Assembly: GCA_029706075.1 (NCBI GenBank)
Contig: JAINUG010000519.1
Location: 92,501 to 156,500, forward strand
Length of the DNA stretch: 64,000 nt
Reading direction: 5' to 3'
DNA from: Aldrovandia affinis
Taxonomy: Eukaryota; Chordata; Actinopteri; Notacanthiformes; Halosauridae
Of this stretch, positions 1 through 24,150 are shown piece after piece. The notes beneath the pieces were generated by a model. The model was not told where the DNA came from. It worked only from the letters and a program-made list of their open reading frames with translations, and made no database searches. Position 1 is the stretch's first letter. The number at the start of each line of letters is the position of its first letter. The translations under genes and the position numbers were made by a program.

Positions 1-28
1 TTCAGGTGAGTGTTCAGGTGTGGTTTAC

Positions 29-11807
<11,779 letters not shown>

Positions 11808-11944
11808 TTCTTACTTAAAAGGCGAGAAAAATGTTTTTTAAAAACGGTCTACAAGGGACACATGCTGAAGGGCCACAGACGGTCAACGGGAAAGGCTAGA
11901 TCAGAGTTGCTCAATTCTGGCCCACAAATCCATTTGACATAATA

Positions 11945-12445
11945 TTTTGATAACATTTTAGCCATTTAGCAGACGCTCTTATCCAGACCGACTTGCATGA
12001 TGTGCATTAATACATGGTAGGAACAATCATAGTTCACGCAAGAGATCAGTGCAGTAATACAGCGATAGACATCGTTGTTGGCAGCTGCATACCGTACCTG
12101 TAACACTGGGAAGGAAACGGTTAGTAAACTATAATTTTTTGTTCTAGAAAGTTTTAAACAAGGATACATATTAGGCAGTGAAAGCAATATTAAACACAGA
12201 ATTCAGTGGTAGTGGAGTCTGAAGAGGTGGGTTTTGAGTCTCGTGCGGAAGGTCGTTCCACCACCGAGGGGTCAGGACAGAGAAAAGGCGAGACTGCGAG
12301 GAGCGGGTGCCAGGCGCCCGGAGGGATGGGACAGTCAGTTTGCCAGAGGAGGTGGAGCGGAGGGGTCTGGCTGGGTTGTAGGGAGTGATGAGTGTCTGGA
12401 GGTAAGGGGGAGCAGTTCCTCTAGCCACTTGGTAAGCCAGCACCA
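11945..12445 (-). mobile_element. L2-like LINE 3' end (ORF2 C-terminus plus tail)
   Basis: The minus strand encodes RPLRSTSSGKLTVPSLRAPG, then SRLFSVLTPRWWNDLPHE, the usual end of L2/CR1-group ORF2. A 3' UTR follows, ending in the agagcgtctgctaaatg-type tail also used by SINE-3 and SINE-4. Confidence 0.75.
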
Positions 12446-12659
12446 GTGAGATTTAAAAAATGGTCTACAAGGAACACATGCTGAAGGCCACAGTCAGTCA
12501 ATAAGATCATAATTATATGCACATCCAGTGTTGATAGGTGAGTCAACCCCCCACCCCTGCCATGTGTTAGCCGGATGCTGCTGGCCCGGACCCTAGCTGC
12601 TGGTTCCATCCCCCGCCCTGCCCTGGTATCTGGAGGGATGAGGTCCACCCCACCCCTAC

Positions 12660-12920
12660 ACTTAGAATGCCCTTCCGGTGGTCTGTTAAGCCTCATGAGC
12701 CTCAAGGACTATTTGTTTTGTTTTTCTCTGTATCCCACCATTTTCCAGGAGTTCATGTCGACCGCCTTTTAAGGGGTCAGGGAATAACTTTCCAGTCTCC
12801 CACATTGGCTCCAATGGTTTTCTGTTTTTTTTATTCCTCTGGAAAATGCCAATTGTGAAGCGCTGTGTGACAACCTGTTTGTAAATGGCGCTATACAAAA
12901 ATAAAGATTGATTGATTGCC
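12660..12920 (+). mobile_element. Retroelement 3' fragment
   Basis: Ends atggcgctatacaaaaataa agattgattgattg, a tail that recurs across fish genomes; no coding part remains. Confidence 0.45.
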
Positions 12921-12998
12921 AATCTCCAACATGACCACCCAAGTAGTCCTGTGTGCATGCAATGAAAATCAATTATGGGGGAGACCAACAGTATAGAT

Positions 12999-13280
12999 CA
13001 GGGGTGGGCAACTCCGGTCCTGGAGGGCCAGTGTGTGTGCAGGTTTTTGTTTCTACCAATTACCCCTGGGTGAATTAGTTAATTAGTTGGATACGCCAAT
13101 GCTGGTTCCCTTATAGATTAGACCACAGTAACATGTTTAATATGGGAACACAAGAACAGTGTTCAGCTGTCACTCATGGGCTTATCAAGAAATTTTGCTA
13201 AAATGTCAGATCACGTAAATGATTGGGCTAATTAAATAATTAAGAGCAGAAGTTGGCATGAAATCCAGAAATGGATAGAG
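12999..13280. mobile_element. hAT-like element, right end worn
   Basis: Left end CAGGGGTGGGCAACTCCGG; the body matches the outer parts of 5819-6551 in reverse (gattgggctaattaaata). Confidence 0.65.
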
Positions 13281-13388
13281 AAAGGACAGTGAGTGGACCA
13301 GCTGTCAGCGACAACTCGGCCTAACGCTTTCATTTTAGCATGCTCTGTGGCAAATAATTCCTTTAGAAACAGTTTGACTTAGACTTAA

Positions 13389-13901
13389 CGCCACTTACCT
13401 GAATGCAGATGGAGGCCTAAACGACGACTACATGTAAACCGCTTGAAAAAATATATTAATTCCAAAGTAAAGTGTCGATTAAACAAACCTGCATTGTTGA
13501 AAACAAGATTTGCGCATTTCAGCACGTTTTCAAAACTTGAATTGACCCAAGTGTTGGACCTGAACACTTGGGAGAGCGCAGGACCGAGATTCAGAACCGC
13601 TCGTCAAACAAAACAATGCAACTAAACAAAAGCGAAGATAACAGGTCATAGTTAGCGATATTGCAATCCAACTTCATAAAATGTACATTAAACATCTCCC
13701 AACGTTAGGCCAGCTAGCTGCACTTCCCAAACAAAATGCCATATCGGATAGGAATATGAAGCACGTTCGCGCTAACTTTGAACCAGCTAGCTAATAGCAG
13801 CTGCTAGGTGAGTTGGCCAACTATAGCCAGTTAGCTACATAGCTATGCTTGCCTTCACAAGATGGGAAAATCATTATCGCTCGCTACCAACCTACCTTAC
13901 C
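13389..13901 (-). promoter_or_regulatory. Candidate piwil2 5' UTR exon ends (two consensus donors)
   Basis: On the minus strand, CATTCAG/GTAAGTGG (exon end 13399) and CCTTG/GTAAGGTAGG (exon end 13901) are strong donors. They lie upstream of the piwil2 start exon, whose ATG sits a few bases after a likely acceptor, so a non-coding first exon is expected. Inference only. Confidence 0.35.
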
Positions 13902-14320
13902 AAGGAATTAAAGTCGACTATTGTTGTCTTGTTTATTATTTTGACAGGACTAAGAATGCGTAAAGTTTCACTTCCAAAGCACATGACTTTCATCCCCCCA
14001 TCCGTGCCCTGCTAATGTCAGTTAGGCGGATAATGAGCGCCTGCTGGACAGCTGGCCACACACGAGTTGGGGAAAAATGAAAATTTTGAGTGCAACACAG
14101 CGAAAAGGCAAAATGCACGAAACTTAGCGAGCTAGTTAGCTACCTCTCATTTGCATTGTAAATGTTTGCTTATTAATTTCACATACAGAACCTCACGTTT
14201 ATGAAATTTGTCAGGCGCGTTGAACTTAGAGACTTCCTTCGCCTGAAATCCACATGATTCTGCGACGCTTCGCCCGGTAACCCAGAAAATGGATAACGAG
14301 GAACCGCCTTTCCCGGGACG

Positions 14321-14371
14321 CCATTGGATACGTGAAACACAAAGCGGTCCGGTTCGGAAAAGGCCATTGGT
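14321..14371 (-). promoter_or_regulatory. Candidate piwil2 promoter with two CCAAT boxes
   Basis: ccattgg occurs at 14321 and 14364, so CCAAT is on the minus strand twice, 43 bp apart, in a locally CG-richer stretch. No TATA box is obvious. Placement upstream of the candidate 5' UTR donors fits a piwil2 promoter but is not proven. Confidence 0.3.
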
Positions 14372-14449
14372 TCGTTTCTTTGTCAATCAAATAAGACCGC
14401 TGAGTTAAAATTCGCCCTTCACCCACACGATTTGTCCCATGTGCTTTTA

Positions 14450-15985
14450 GCTGATGCTAATTATTACACAACGCATGATTACATCTATCCACATTATACC
14501 GTCTATAATGAAGTTCTGCCGCTATAATGAATATATATACACTGTATATACTGCAGTTTATCACAGGGGATGCTTGCTGTACACCATTTCCAGTACTTAC
14601 AAGGAAATAACTCTTGCATAGTCTTTTTTGATGACAACTATTTTGTGTTTGACAGCATTATTTGATAATGGCCTTTGTATTTGAAAATACACCAATAATT
14701 AAACTTCAACGATGAACATATCCAATGTTCTGACGCTATGATAAACTTTAGCATGATATGCAATCTAATTTGGTTCAATTATATTTATTTTGCATGCAAT
14801 ATGTGATTTTGAGCCCAAGATTAGGATTATAGCATTTTGCGTTATGACCAAAGAGGACTTTCAAACTCTTTTTTGATTAGAAGGACTTTGTGTTTGGCAG
14901 CATTGTTTGATGATGACTGTTGTATATTGAAAATGCAGCAATGATTTCACTTCACTGTTGAAAATATCTAATGTTTTGGTGCTATGATAAACATTTGCAT
15001 ATAATATTCTCTCATTTGACACCGGTATTTTTATTTTACCTGCTATATTGAAACTCTGTTGTGCAAAATGAGCCAAAGCAATCGTAAAAAACTGTAATGA
15101 AACTAAAAAAAAAGCAATATATTTGACATCGACCAAAATCGTTAAAATCAGGCAACATGCAGTTAACAACTTCCATTGTAATCCCGTTATGAAGTGATAC
15201 CAAATTTGATTGAATTTAAAAACATTTATGTACTGTAATAATTATATTTCTTGTTTCTCTCATGTTAATCTAAAAGATCGTTTTTCTTTATTTTACAACT
15301 GTATTTTAAAATCTGGCTGGCTGTGGCATCCATAGTCTTGTGATTCAAACACATCTCATATCAATTTTCTCATGTTAACAGTACACGTGTGTTATTAATT
15401 AATAAAGTACACTTGACAATATTTAACACTGAATAAAGTACACTTGATAGCACTGACGCTCCAGTTGTCAGAGGTGTCTATAAAAGTGGAGTTTATCAGG
15501 AGAAACCCTGTTAAAAATTTTGTACAGTAATATTCTCTTCAAGGTTTGAGCATTTTGATCACATTGAACAAGTATTCACGAGGGCGTGGGGTGGCCACTG
15601 CACTTTTACATTATTCATCAGATACCCTTGTCAATTTTTACTTGCAATTTGCATTTTTTATCTATTAATATACGACTGGAAGTTCAGGTTGTGTAGCCTA
15701 CCTTGTGCAGCAGTTTCATATAACAAGCATAATCGATATGCCTCTGTCCCTCGGGGTTTACTGCGCAAGAAAGACAATGCTAAACAATCCGTCCTCTTAC
15801 GAGTCTATTCACAGGAGAGGCCAGTGTAGGAGTATGAGAAAAATCTTTGGGGCAAAAATTCAAGTGAGTGTTGACTGAGATATATCTCCACAAGAGGGCG
15901 CTAGAGTCAAAGGGGAATTAAATATAAAACAAGGGACGGTTTTCATTTCTACGCCTGGAAAGCCAAGAGCATTTCCACTCCAAAA
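14450..15985. other. AT-rich intergenic DNA
   Basis: No gene recognised. Two loosely similar stretches (14630-14760 and 14870-15000: tttttgat...gacagcatt...cttcaacgatgaa) suggest an old local duplication. Confidence 0.5.
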
Positions 15986-15989
15986 TTCA

Positions 15990-17400
15990 CTTCAGAATCA
16001 GAATCAGAATTATTTATTCGCCAAGTACGATGTACAAGGAATTTGCCTTAGTGCAAGGTGTCAACATACAACCAAAACAATAACAAGAGCTTAGAAAAAA
16101 ATAGTGTAATAAAAATACAATACAATACAATATAATACAATACAGTACAGTGCTAATATACAAATACAAATACAAATATACAAATACAGTACAGATAATG
16201 GTTATGTACACAGTTAAGGTGCAAGAGTGTGCAAAAGGACAGAGTAAAAGTCACAGTTAACGGCACAGTTAAAGTGAGAGTGTGCAAGTGAACAGGGGGG
16301 GTAGAGGAAGGGTCTTTGTTTAGGAGGATTATGGCTTGGGGAAAGAAGTTGTTCAGGTGGCGTTTAGTCCTAGTCTTTAGGGCTCTCACTCTCGGTCTCC
16401 GCTAAGAGGGGAAGCGCTGGAAGAGAGAGTGGCCGGGGTGTGAGGGGTCAGCCATGATTTCCCCTGCTCTCTTCCTCATCCTGGAGGTGTACAGATCTGT
16501 GAGGGGGGGGGGAGCTGGCAGCCAGTGATTTTCTCTGCATACCGTACTATGCGCTGTAGTTTCTGCTTAGAATGGGATGATGCAGAGCCGAACCACACGG
16601 AGATGGAGGATGTGATGACTGATTCAATTATGACTGTGTAGAATTGGACCAGCAGTGCTTGCGACAGCTTGAATTTCTTAAGCTGTCGCAGAAAGTACAT
16701 GCGCTGCTGGGCCTTCTTGGTTATTGTAGTGATATTCCTGTCCCATTTGAGGTCCTGTTGGATGGTGGTACCTAGGAATTTGTACGACTCTGCTCTGCTC
16801 ACCGTGGTGCCGTGTATTTCCAAGGGAGGGAGTGGGGTGGGCTTCCTTCTGAAATCAATGACCATCTCCACAGTCTTTTGTGTGTTCAGCTCCAGGTTGT
16901 TGGCTCCACACCATGACACCAGCTGGCTTACTTCCTCCCGGTATCTGGACTCATCACCGTCTGAGATGAGACCGATCAGGGTAGTGTCGCCCGCAAACTT
17001 AAGAAGTTTAACGGATTCACTGTTGGAAGTACAGTCATTGGTGTAAAGTGAATAGAGTAAGGGAGACAGTACACAGCCCTGAGGGGCGCCAGTGCTGAGA
17101 AGGAGGGGGTCCGAAGTGAGGTCACCCACCTTGACGCACTGTTTCCTGTTGGTTAAGAAGTCATGGATCCAGTGGCAGAGAGGGGATGGGACATTGAGCA
17201 GTGAGAGTTTATCTAAAAGTAGGTCAGGGATGATCATATTAAAGGCAGAACTGAAATCCACGAACAGGATGCGGGCATGGGTGTGAGCGCTGTCCAGGTG
17301 CTGTAGGATGTGGTGCAGAGCCAAGTTAATGGCATCATCTACAGACCTGTTGGCTCTATATGCAAACTGCTTGTGAGTGTTTAGCACACTGGAGCACTTT
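15990..17400 (-). mobile_element. L2-type LINE, 3' half with reverse transcriptase
   Basis: An open frame of 303 codons (17387-16476) begins KQFAYRANRSVDDAINLALH and carries the RT blocks ILFVDFSSAFN, GAPQGCVLSPLLYSLYTND and FAGDT. The catalytic FADD/YADD is FAGD here, so one catalytic Asp is lost and the enzyme is probably dead. After a stop, the C-terminal part (RTKRHLNNFFPQAIILLN) continues in another frame. The element ends in short tandem agaatcagaatcagaat, the microsatellite tail usual for L2-like LINEs. 5'-truncated. Confidence 0.85.
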
Positions 17401-17509
17401 TAAACTCTCGCCTTTTATAGCTGTGTGTTATTTGGTGCTGCTGCAGAAAAGGTCAAATTGAAAGAGCACGTAGGATTGATTGATTGATTGAAGCGTTTCT
17501 TTCAAAGTT

Positions 17510-17655
17510 TAAGTTCTGTGTGGCTCAGTAGGTAGAGCATAGCGCTTACAATGCTTAGGCTGTGGGTTCGATTCCCATTGGGGCCACATATACTCAAAAA
17601 TGTATGCATTCACTACTGTAAGTCGCTTCATCTGCAAAATGGCTTATATATTCTA
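17510..17655 (+). mobile_element. SINE-4 copy
   Basis: tRNA-like A box (tggctcagtaggtagagc) and B box (ggttcgattccc), then tgtatgcattcactactgta agtcgctt. The tail is mutated at its end. Confidence 0.85.
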
Positions 17656-18299
17656 GGTGGCTCTAAATTCCAAATTCAGAGTTCCACCATAAACTGTCCA
17701 AAACCTCCCCCACCCTCTTCATTGCGCTCAGTTTAATTAACACCCTGGCACAATGACCTCACTTTCTTAGGTCACGCATACTGTGTAGCTCCAGACAAAG
17801 GTAACCACACCTTCTGTTCGAATCGCACACGGGCAAACTGGACGAGACGCAAAGCTGCCCTCAGTAACCAAGGCGCACTGTGCCATCGCCTAATTTCTGA
17901 AGTCAAGTGTTCACGAGCTAATCTCGTTCCAGCCGTTTGTGCGAGGCTTTGTTTTTGAGCTGTCTGGTGTGCAATTTCATTTTCACTTTCAGGATCCTTC
18001 TGCAGCGCCAGTACACAAACCACCGAGTTAATTAAATAGAGCAAGTGGAGAGCTCAGAGCAGCTGGAGATCAGAATCATGCCCCAAATATGCGCAGAGCG
18101 GCCGAAGTCAAAGCTACATATCGCTATATTTAGAAATGGCTGAGAACATTCGTTTGCGTGAGCACATTTCTTATCTTCTTCCAGAAATTTGAAAAACAAA
18201 ATCAATACGAGCTATAAAATAAAAGTGGGGAACAGATATATACATTCCAAGTAAGGAGGAGCAACATTTATACCATTGTATGTGCAAGCAACAGTGGAA
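17656..18299. other. Intergenic, nothing recognised
   Basis: No repeat or coding family seen. Confidence 0.5.
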
Positions 18300-18610
18300 T
18301 TTCTTTTCTCCCAATTTAGTAGCCAATTACAACCTCTATTTTTCATGTCAATCCCCCTCCTCGTATTGCGAGTTCGCTGCCGTAGCCCTGTGATCGGCAG
18401 TGACACGGGCGAAGTATCGTCTCCTACGAGTACACTGTACACAGCGAACGTCCTGTCCGCTTCTCTCCCTCCTCCCTGGGGCAGACAGCCAATCGCCGCC
18501 CCCTAGTGGCACTCCCGGCCAGAGCCGACTCTGGCGCGGCAGGTGGAATCGAACCCTGGTCGCAGTGGCCAGCGCCGAACGTTGTAACCGCTACACCACC
18601 CAGGAAGCCT
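18300..18610 (-). mobile_element. SINE-2 copy
   Basis: Reverse of head gtggtgtagcggttacaacg and middle gggggcggcgattggctgtc. Confidence 0.8.
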
Positions 18611-19080
18611 GTGGAATTATTACCTGGGGGTATCACGGACCGGAAAGAGGTGATTTGCAAACTGTAAAATTCTTCTTCTATGAAAGCTAAATTCACAAAA
18701 TGCTAAAATCCCCAGAGTCCATTTTGTCATTAGCAGCCCTGTTTGGTCTTGTAATGACTGCTCTTCTCGTGACAGGCTGGAATGTAACGTTTTCCCCACA
18801 GACAGTGTGAACTGCTGCCAGCTCACTGTGCCCAACAGTCCCATGACTTCCTCGCCTCCATGCCCAGCTCTGCACTTTGGCTGAAACGCTGCGGGCGTGG
18901 CCCCCCCACGCTGTGCTGGTTCTACAAGTGACCCCTTGAGCATGTGACCCTGGAACATCCAGAAAGAAAAGGGCAGCACAGATTGAAGAGTGCGTCTCGT
19001 TCGGTCCTTCCGTCTTCTGCCATTTCAAAAGAATGAGTCAAACCGAGTCACCCCGGATCACACAAGGACAGATTTCAATT
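18611..19080. other. Intergenic, nothing recognised
   Basis: No family resemblance found in either strand. Confidence 0.5.
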
Positions 19081-19290
19081 CCAGCTCTTTAGTTTTATTA
19101 ACAGAAGAATGGGTTTAGGATAAGCACATCATTTAAGCTCTATTGTGGAACACAATTCCAGCTCTTTAGTTTTATTAACAGAAGAATGGGTTTAGGAGAA
19201 GCACATAATTTAAGCTCTATTGTGGAACACAATTCCAGCTCTTTAGTTTTATTAACAGAAGAATGGGTTTTAGGAGAAGCACATAATTTC
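19078..19290. repeat. Three tandem copies of a unit of about 70 bp
   Basis: Each copy contains attccagctctttagtttta and gaagaatgggttt, ending in agctctattgtggaaca. Confidence 0.95.
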
Positions 19291-19609
19291 TTCCAGTTTA
19301 CTGGGAGATTGATTTTGATGCCATAATTAAATGTAATTAAAAACTGATTGGTCAAATGACAATAATATTTTGTACATTATAATTTAATTATAGTTACGAT
19401 TATACTTCATTAAATTAAGAATGTACTGTTGGGAGTGGGTTGAATGTCATTTCCAGTTCACATTTTGATGGGCAGTGCTGCTGGGTGCCCATTAATCAGG
19501 CCTGTTTGTTCACTTCCCTGTGTTTGCGAGCCCCAGCTGCTGGACCCCTGACAGCTTGCAGCATTTGAAATCAGCTGCTGAGTGTTACTCTGTATGGTAC
19601 TATGGACCA

Positions 19610-19935
19610 CACTCAACATCCGACGCTGGCCACGGCGACCGGGGTTCGATTCCCCGTCGCACCAGAGTCGGCTCTGGCCAGGAGTGCCATCGGGGCGGCA
19701 ATTGGCTGTCCGCCCCAGGGAGGGGGGAGGGAAGCCGACACAAACAGTTTGCTGCACACAGGAGTGGTTCTGGGGTACCGGAATTACAGTTGACGGCACG
19801 ACGAGTGCTGTCTCGGAAGAGGCAGCACTTCGCCTTTGTCACTGCCGGTCACAGGGCTACGGCAACGAACTACGAGGGAGGGGATTGAACTAAGCACAGC
19901 GGGGGTAAAATGGGAAAAAATAAACATACAAAATA
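19610..19935 (+). mobile_element. SINE-2 copy
   Basis: Middle block gcggcaattggctgtccgcc and tgccggtcacagggctacgg, with an A-rich end. Confidence 0.8.
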
Positions 19936-19993
19936 AAATAAAATATCCCCCATGACTGTTCTCTCCACTCTGGAGCACCTAACTCAAAGCAGG

Positions 19994-20175
19994 TGTAGTG
20001 GGTGAGCTCTGGTACATGAGCGTCCGCTACAGACAGTGACGTGGATAAGAGTGTGATTAGTTACCAGAGTTAGAGACTTGAGTCTTTAGCTCAGCGGGCT
20101 AAATCACTCTCTTGTCGCGTCGAGATCCTCGGTTCAAAACTCTGGCAGTTTGCAGGCAGAACCAACTCCGCTACA
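19994..20175 (+). mobile_element. Solo LTR of the miniature LTR element
   Basis: Starts TGTAG and ends CTACA, 182 bp. It aligns along its whole length with the LTRs at 44.3-45.0 kb. Contains tttagctcagcgggctaa (A-box-like) and cggttcaaaac (B-box-like). No clear target duplication. Confidence 0.8.
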
Positions 20176-20249
20176 TATGGTTACTGTCAGAACTTAAAGG
20201 TTAAAGGTCAATTGCCATGACTGCAATGCATTACTCCCATAGTTTACAT

Positions 20250-20478
20250 TTTTACATTTACATTTTAGGCATTTAGCAGACGCTCTTATCCAGAGCGACT
20301 TACAGAGTTTACATTTCTTTACATACAATCCATTTATACAGCTGGAAATTTTACTGAAGCAATTCAGGTTAAGTACCTTGCTCAAGGGTACAACAGCAGT
20401 GCCCCACCTGGGGATTGAACCTGCAACCTCTGAGTTACAAGCCCAGCTCCCTAACCATTACACTACACCGCCAGCCTA
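20250..20478 (-). mobile_element. SINE-3 copy
   Basis: Reverse of the full unit: head gtgtagtgtaatggttaggg and tail ctctggataagagcgtctgc. Confidence 0.85.
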
Positions 20479-21009
20479 GTTTGAACTTATTATAAAATTG
20501 ATCAAACCAGTCGCCTATGCCGTCCTCCGACGTGAATGTCACTCTGACGGAAGTGCATGAGGAGACAGACAGACAGACAGACAGCGCTGCAGACGGACAG
20601 GCGGTGGGGTTTCCGGATTTCCGCGACGTGCACCACCTTTGTCTGTTCCCGTGAAGGAGCGAGGCAGAGCAGCTGTCTGTCTGTGATGCCTTTCGAGCCG
20701 TTTGTCTTGTTTTCCTTCCCATTCCACAGGCCCTGTTTCTCCTCCAGCACTTCAGACACATTTTCCCAGATGCGGTTTGTCCTCATGGGATTCCGCCTCC
20801 AGCTGGTTCTTATGAAGAGCAACTGGCTCATTCCTGCAGAAAGCCCTGAAATATTCACTTCCCACAGTTTTATCTGGTGCGGTGAGCGATTTCAAATAGT
20901 CGTTTGAAAGCAATGCAGAAAAAACAAATCCCTTACTGATTGCATGACATCATTTGTTTGTTCAGTTGATGTCCGTGTCAATGGCAACTTACTTAAAAAA
21001 TAATTTTTT

Positions 21010-21378
21010 TAAAGAATTTGTTTCTGATTTTATCCCATTTTCTCCCAATTTAGTAGCCAATTACACCCTCTCTTTTCATGTCAATCCCCCCCTAGTAATG
21101 TGAGTTCGCCGCCGTAGCCCTGTGACTGCCAGTGATAAAGGCAAATTATCGTCTCCTCCGAGACAGCACTTGCCAGCACTCACTAAGCTGTCGAACGCAA
21201 CTCCGGTACTACAGGGCCACTCCTGTGCGCCGCGAACTTCCCTCCCCCCTCCCTGGGGCGGACAGCCAATCGCCGCCCCCTGGTGGCACTCCCGGCCAGA
21301 GCAGACTCTGGCGCGGCCGGTGGAATCAAACCCCGGTCACAGTGGCCAGCGTCGAACGTTGTAACCGCTAGACCGTCA
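21010..21378 (-). mobile_element. SINE-2 copy
   Basis: Full-length-looking reverse copy, from tctagcggttacaacgttcg to the core gagggtgtaattggctacta. Confidence 0.85.
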
Positions 21379-21689
21379 ACTTACATATTTTGTATATTAA
21401 TTTATACATTTATTTTTCAATCATTTTTTAGTCTCCCTTTTTTGGAATAGGATTTATTAATTACATCTCTGTGGTGCCTCCCGCACCCAAGTGAGGAACA
21501 CCATAACTGAAATGCACGCACTCCTTTCGTTCAATCTCCCCTGAGCCAGTGGCTATTTTAGACTCTAAAGGCCACACACACACACTCTACTGTAGCGAGG
21601 TGGATTTATAGCCAGAGGGTAAGCTACAACAATGTGGCAGGCAGCCACAGCCTACCAATTTATGTCTGCCAGACACACACCTCTCTTCC

Positions 21690-21975
21690 GATTGCCACCA
21701 ACCTTTTTAAAGATAAGTGGGGTCAGCAGAACAAGAGGTCACAGGTGGAAATTAGTTAAAGGCAAATTCCGCACGGATATTAAGAAGTTTTTCTTTACGC
21801 AGAGAGTTGTCAATGTCTGGAACAGCTTGCCAGGTCGGGTAGTAGAGGCAGAAACACTTGGGCTGTTCAAGTCCAGGCTAGATGCAGTACTAGACACTCT
21901 TTAGATTAGGACATGACGAGCCTAGATGGGCTGAACGGCCCGTTCTCGTCATTATGTATTCTTATGTTCTTATGT
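21690..21975 (+). mobile_element. CR1-like LINE 3' end
   Basis: Encodes GHRWKLVKGKFRTDIKKFFF and VVNVWNSLPGRVVEAETLGL, a known ORF2 C-terminus type. It ends in short tandem ttcttatgttcttatg. Confidence 0.7.
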
Positions 21976-22179
21976 AACTCTCTACAGCAGTGTATAATGT
22001 ACAGCAGTAACCCAAAGCTGGCCAGCTTTAGCGTAACCCTCTGGCTATAAATCCAGTCTGTTAAACTCTGTACAACATTGCTGCCAAACAATAATAGCAT
22101 GGGTAATGCATGGGTGATGTTAATGATCATATTTGGTTGACAGGTTCTCATATACAGTGGTTGTCCCTCTGCTATAAAT

Positions 22180-23260
22180 AGATAGAACCACAAATTCAGT
22201 TTTGTAAATATCCAGGGTTTTCACACTGAATTTATAAGCATGGTTATAAAGCAAGAACATTTTTATATACAGTTATGGCTTTATAATATTTCACTTGGTT
22301 TCAAGAGTACTTAAAACTCTCACACAGGAGAGTCACAATTAAGGCATCCTCTAGTAAATCAGACAGAATACTTAATCAACCTAATTGACAAAATCTCCAC
22401 CGTGTTTTAGCGCGTTCTCCCCAGGCATACATATGCATGAACAGATTTAACTATTAACTATTCTAAAGGAAAGTTGCAAAGTGACTTAACGCCCGAAAGT
22501 TACATCCTAATAGCGATTTTATCCCTTGCGACCGCTTAGTAAATCTGAACTTTCAGCGACTGCTTTTGTGTTCAAAAAGGAGTCACAATCCTTTGGTAGA
22601 AATCTGGCCCTATGTGTCTTCATCTTACCATCAGTGGTAAGTGTGGCAAAATCCCAACCCGTCAGAAACAAACCACCAGCAATCACAGAAGAGATGGAAC
22701 AGACAAGCCATCTGTGTCTGATTGGAAAGAGCAAATTGTACCCATTTATAATTACAAAATATAATCGGAACCACACCACCTCCACACGCCCGCCCTTCTC
22801 TGGAATAACAGGATGATTCACTCTGTCTCGGCGACAGTCACTGAGAGCTTCAGACATTGATTCCGCCCCTTCAGTGATGTAGAGAGGAAACAATAAGGCG
22901 CTAATAGAAAGAGCCTCTTCACCAGTCATATAATAGCAGTGGATTGCAATGGTGAAAAATGAACAAAAGCGAGAACAGAGTAGGCTAATTTCGGGATGGA
23001 TGACAGACATCGGTGTTCAATACGGAGTTATTGGTGGGCTCTTAGGTGATTGCTTGCAGAACATTTAACTGAAAAGCTTTGCCCCCTTACCATATTCTGA
23101 GAGCATTGATGGTAGCATACTTTTGAAAAGAGTAATATTTCAAAGCAAACATGAAAGTTGATTTCATTGAAAGGTCACAGTCTTTCCCCCGTAACAGAAA
23201 CAACACACAGCTAACAAGGTTAGAACGGTGGGAGATTTCAGACAAGACAGATTTTCTGAT
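22180..23260. other. Intergenic, repeat-poor
   Basis: A 163-codon open frame at 22519-23010 (minus) has no recognisable domain and is probably chance. The stretch holds none of the window's repeat families, so it could hold regulatory DNA. Confidence 0.4.
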
Positions 23261-23264
23261 TTAT

Positions 23265-23600
23265 TTATTTTTTCAATTTATAGTTTCACATTTTTCTTGG
23301 TTTTCCTCCCAATTTGGTTGCCAATTGTACCCTCTATTTATTTCAGTTCACCCTCCCCCACGAGTCCGCCGCCCATCCTCTGGGTAACGAGATAATCTTT
23401 TCGGGCCGGTAGATCCGCCTCCTCCGAGATGGAACCCGACCACGGATGCCTTTCCTGCTCCTTGACGGACTCGTGCCGGCTCACCCTCCCCCCTGGGGCG
23501 GACAGCCGAATGCCACCCCCGATCGGGGCTGACAACCAGGGCCGGGCTGGTAGAGACACAGGTTTCGAATCGCGTCCCTGACAGGCAGCGCACTTCAGAC
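23265..23600 (-). mobile_element. SINE-1 copy
   Basis: Reverse of the core ggtacaattggcaaccaaat and of the gggggtggcattcggctgtc block. Confidence 0.75.
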
Positions 23601-23769
23601 GTAACGTTGTTGGAAAGACAGGCGGTAGCGCCGTACCGTACAGGAGGTGTCCTGATAGACCTCGCTGGAGAGAGGTCTCTGAAACTGAGCAGTCTGCTGA
23701 AGGAACTTCCTCAGGGCCTGGACGACAACGCGCTCTCGTCTCAGTGTCATCCCGGTCACGCCGTCATAC

Positions 23770-24150
23770 ACAGTTTTGATAGGAAGTAACCCGCACATGC
23801 GCATCGGGGCTGATGACCAGGGCCGGTCTGGTAAAGACGGGTTTCGAACCCTGTCCCTGTCGGGCAGCGCACACTGTATCGGACCAGCCAAGATAGGCTG
23901 GCAGTGTAGTGTAATGGTTAGGGAGCTGGGCTTGTAACTCAGAGGTTGCAGGTTCAATTCCCAGGTGGGGCACTGCTGTTGTACCCTTGAGCTAAAGGTA
24001 CTTAACCTGAATTGCTTCAGTAAAATATCCAGCTGTATAAATGGATTGTATGTAAAATAATTGTCAACTGTGTAGGTCGCTCTGGATAAGAGCGTCTGCT
24101 AAATGCCTAAAATGGTGCGTTAGACCGCTACGCTATCCGCCGCCCCAGGG
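23770..24150 (-). mobile_element. SINE-1 head split by a SINE-3 insertion
   Basis: cgggtttcgaaccctgtccc up to about 23893 and gtgcgttagaccgctacgct from about 24118 are the two parts of one SINE-1 head, separated by SINE-3. Confidence 0.7.
23893..24115 (+). mobile_element. SINE-3 copy
   Basis: Head ggcagtgtagtgtaatggtt, B box ggttcaattccc and tail ctctggataagagcgtctgc; nested in a SINE-1. Confidence 0.88.

Noticed and set aside
16669..17046. 125-codon open frame on the plus strand
   Set aside because: Antisense shadow of the LINE reverse transcriptase.
19458..19893. Overlapping open frames of 80-122 codons on both strands
   Set aside because: All lie across a SINE-2 copy and recur wherever that SINE occurs.
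22519..23010. 163-codon open frame on the minus strand
   Set aside because: No recognisable domain, no splice or codon pattern of a gene, and a plus-strand frame overlaps it; treated as chance.
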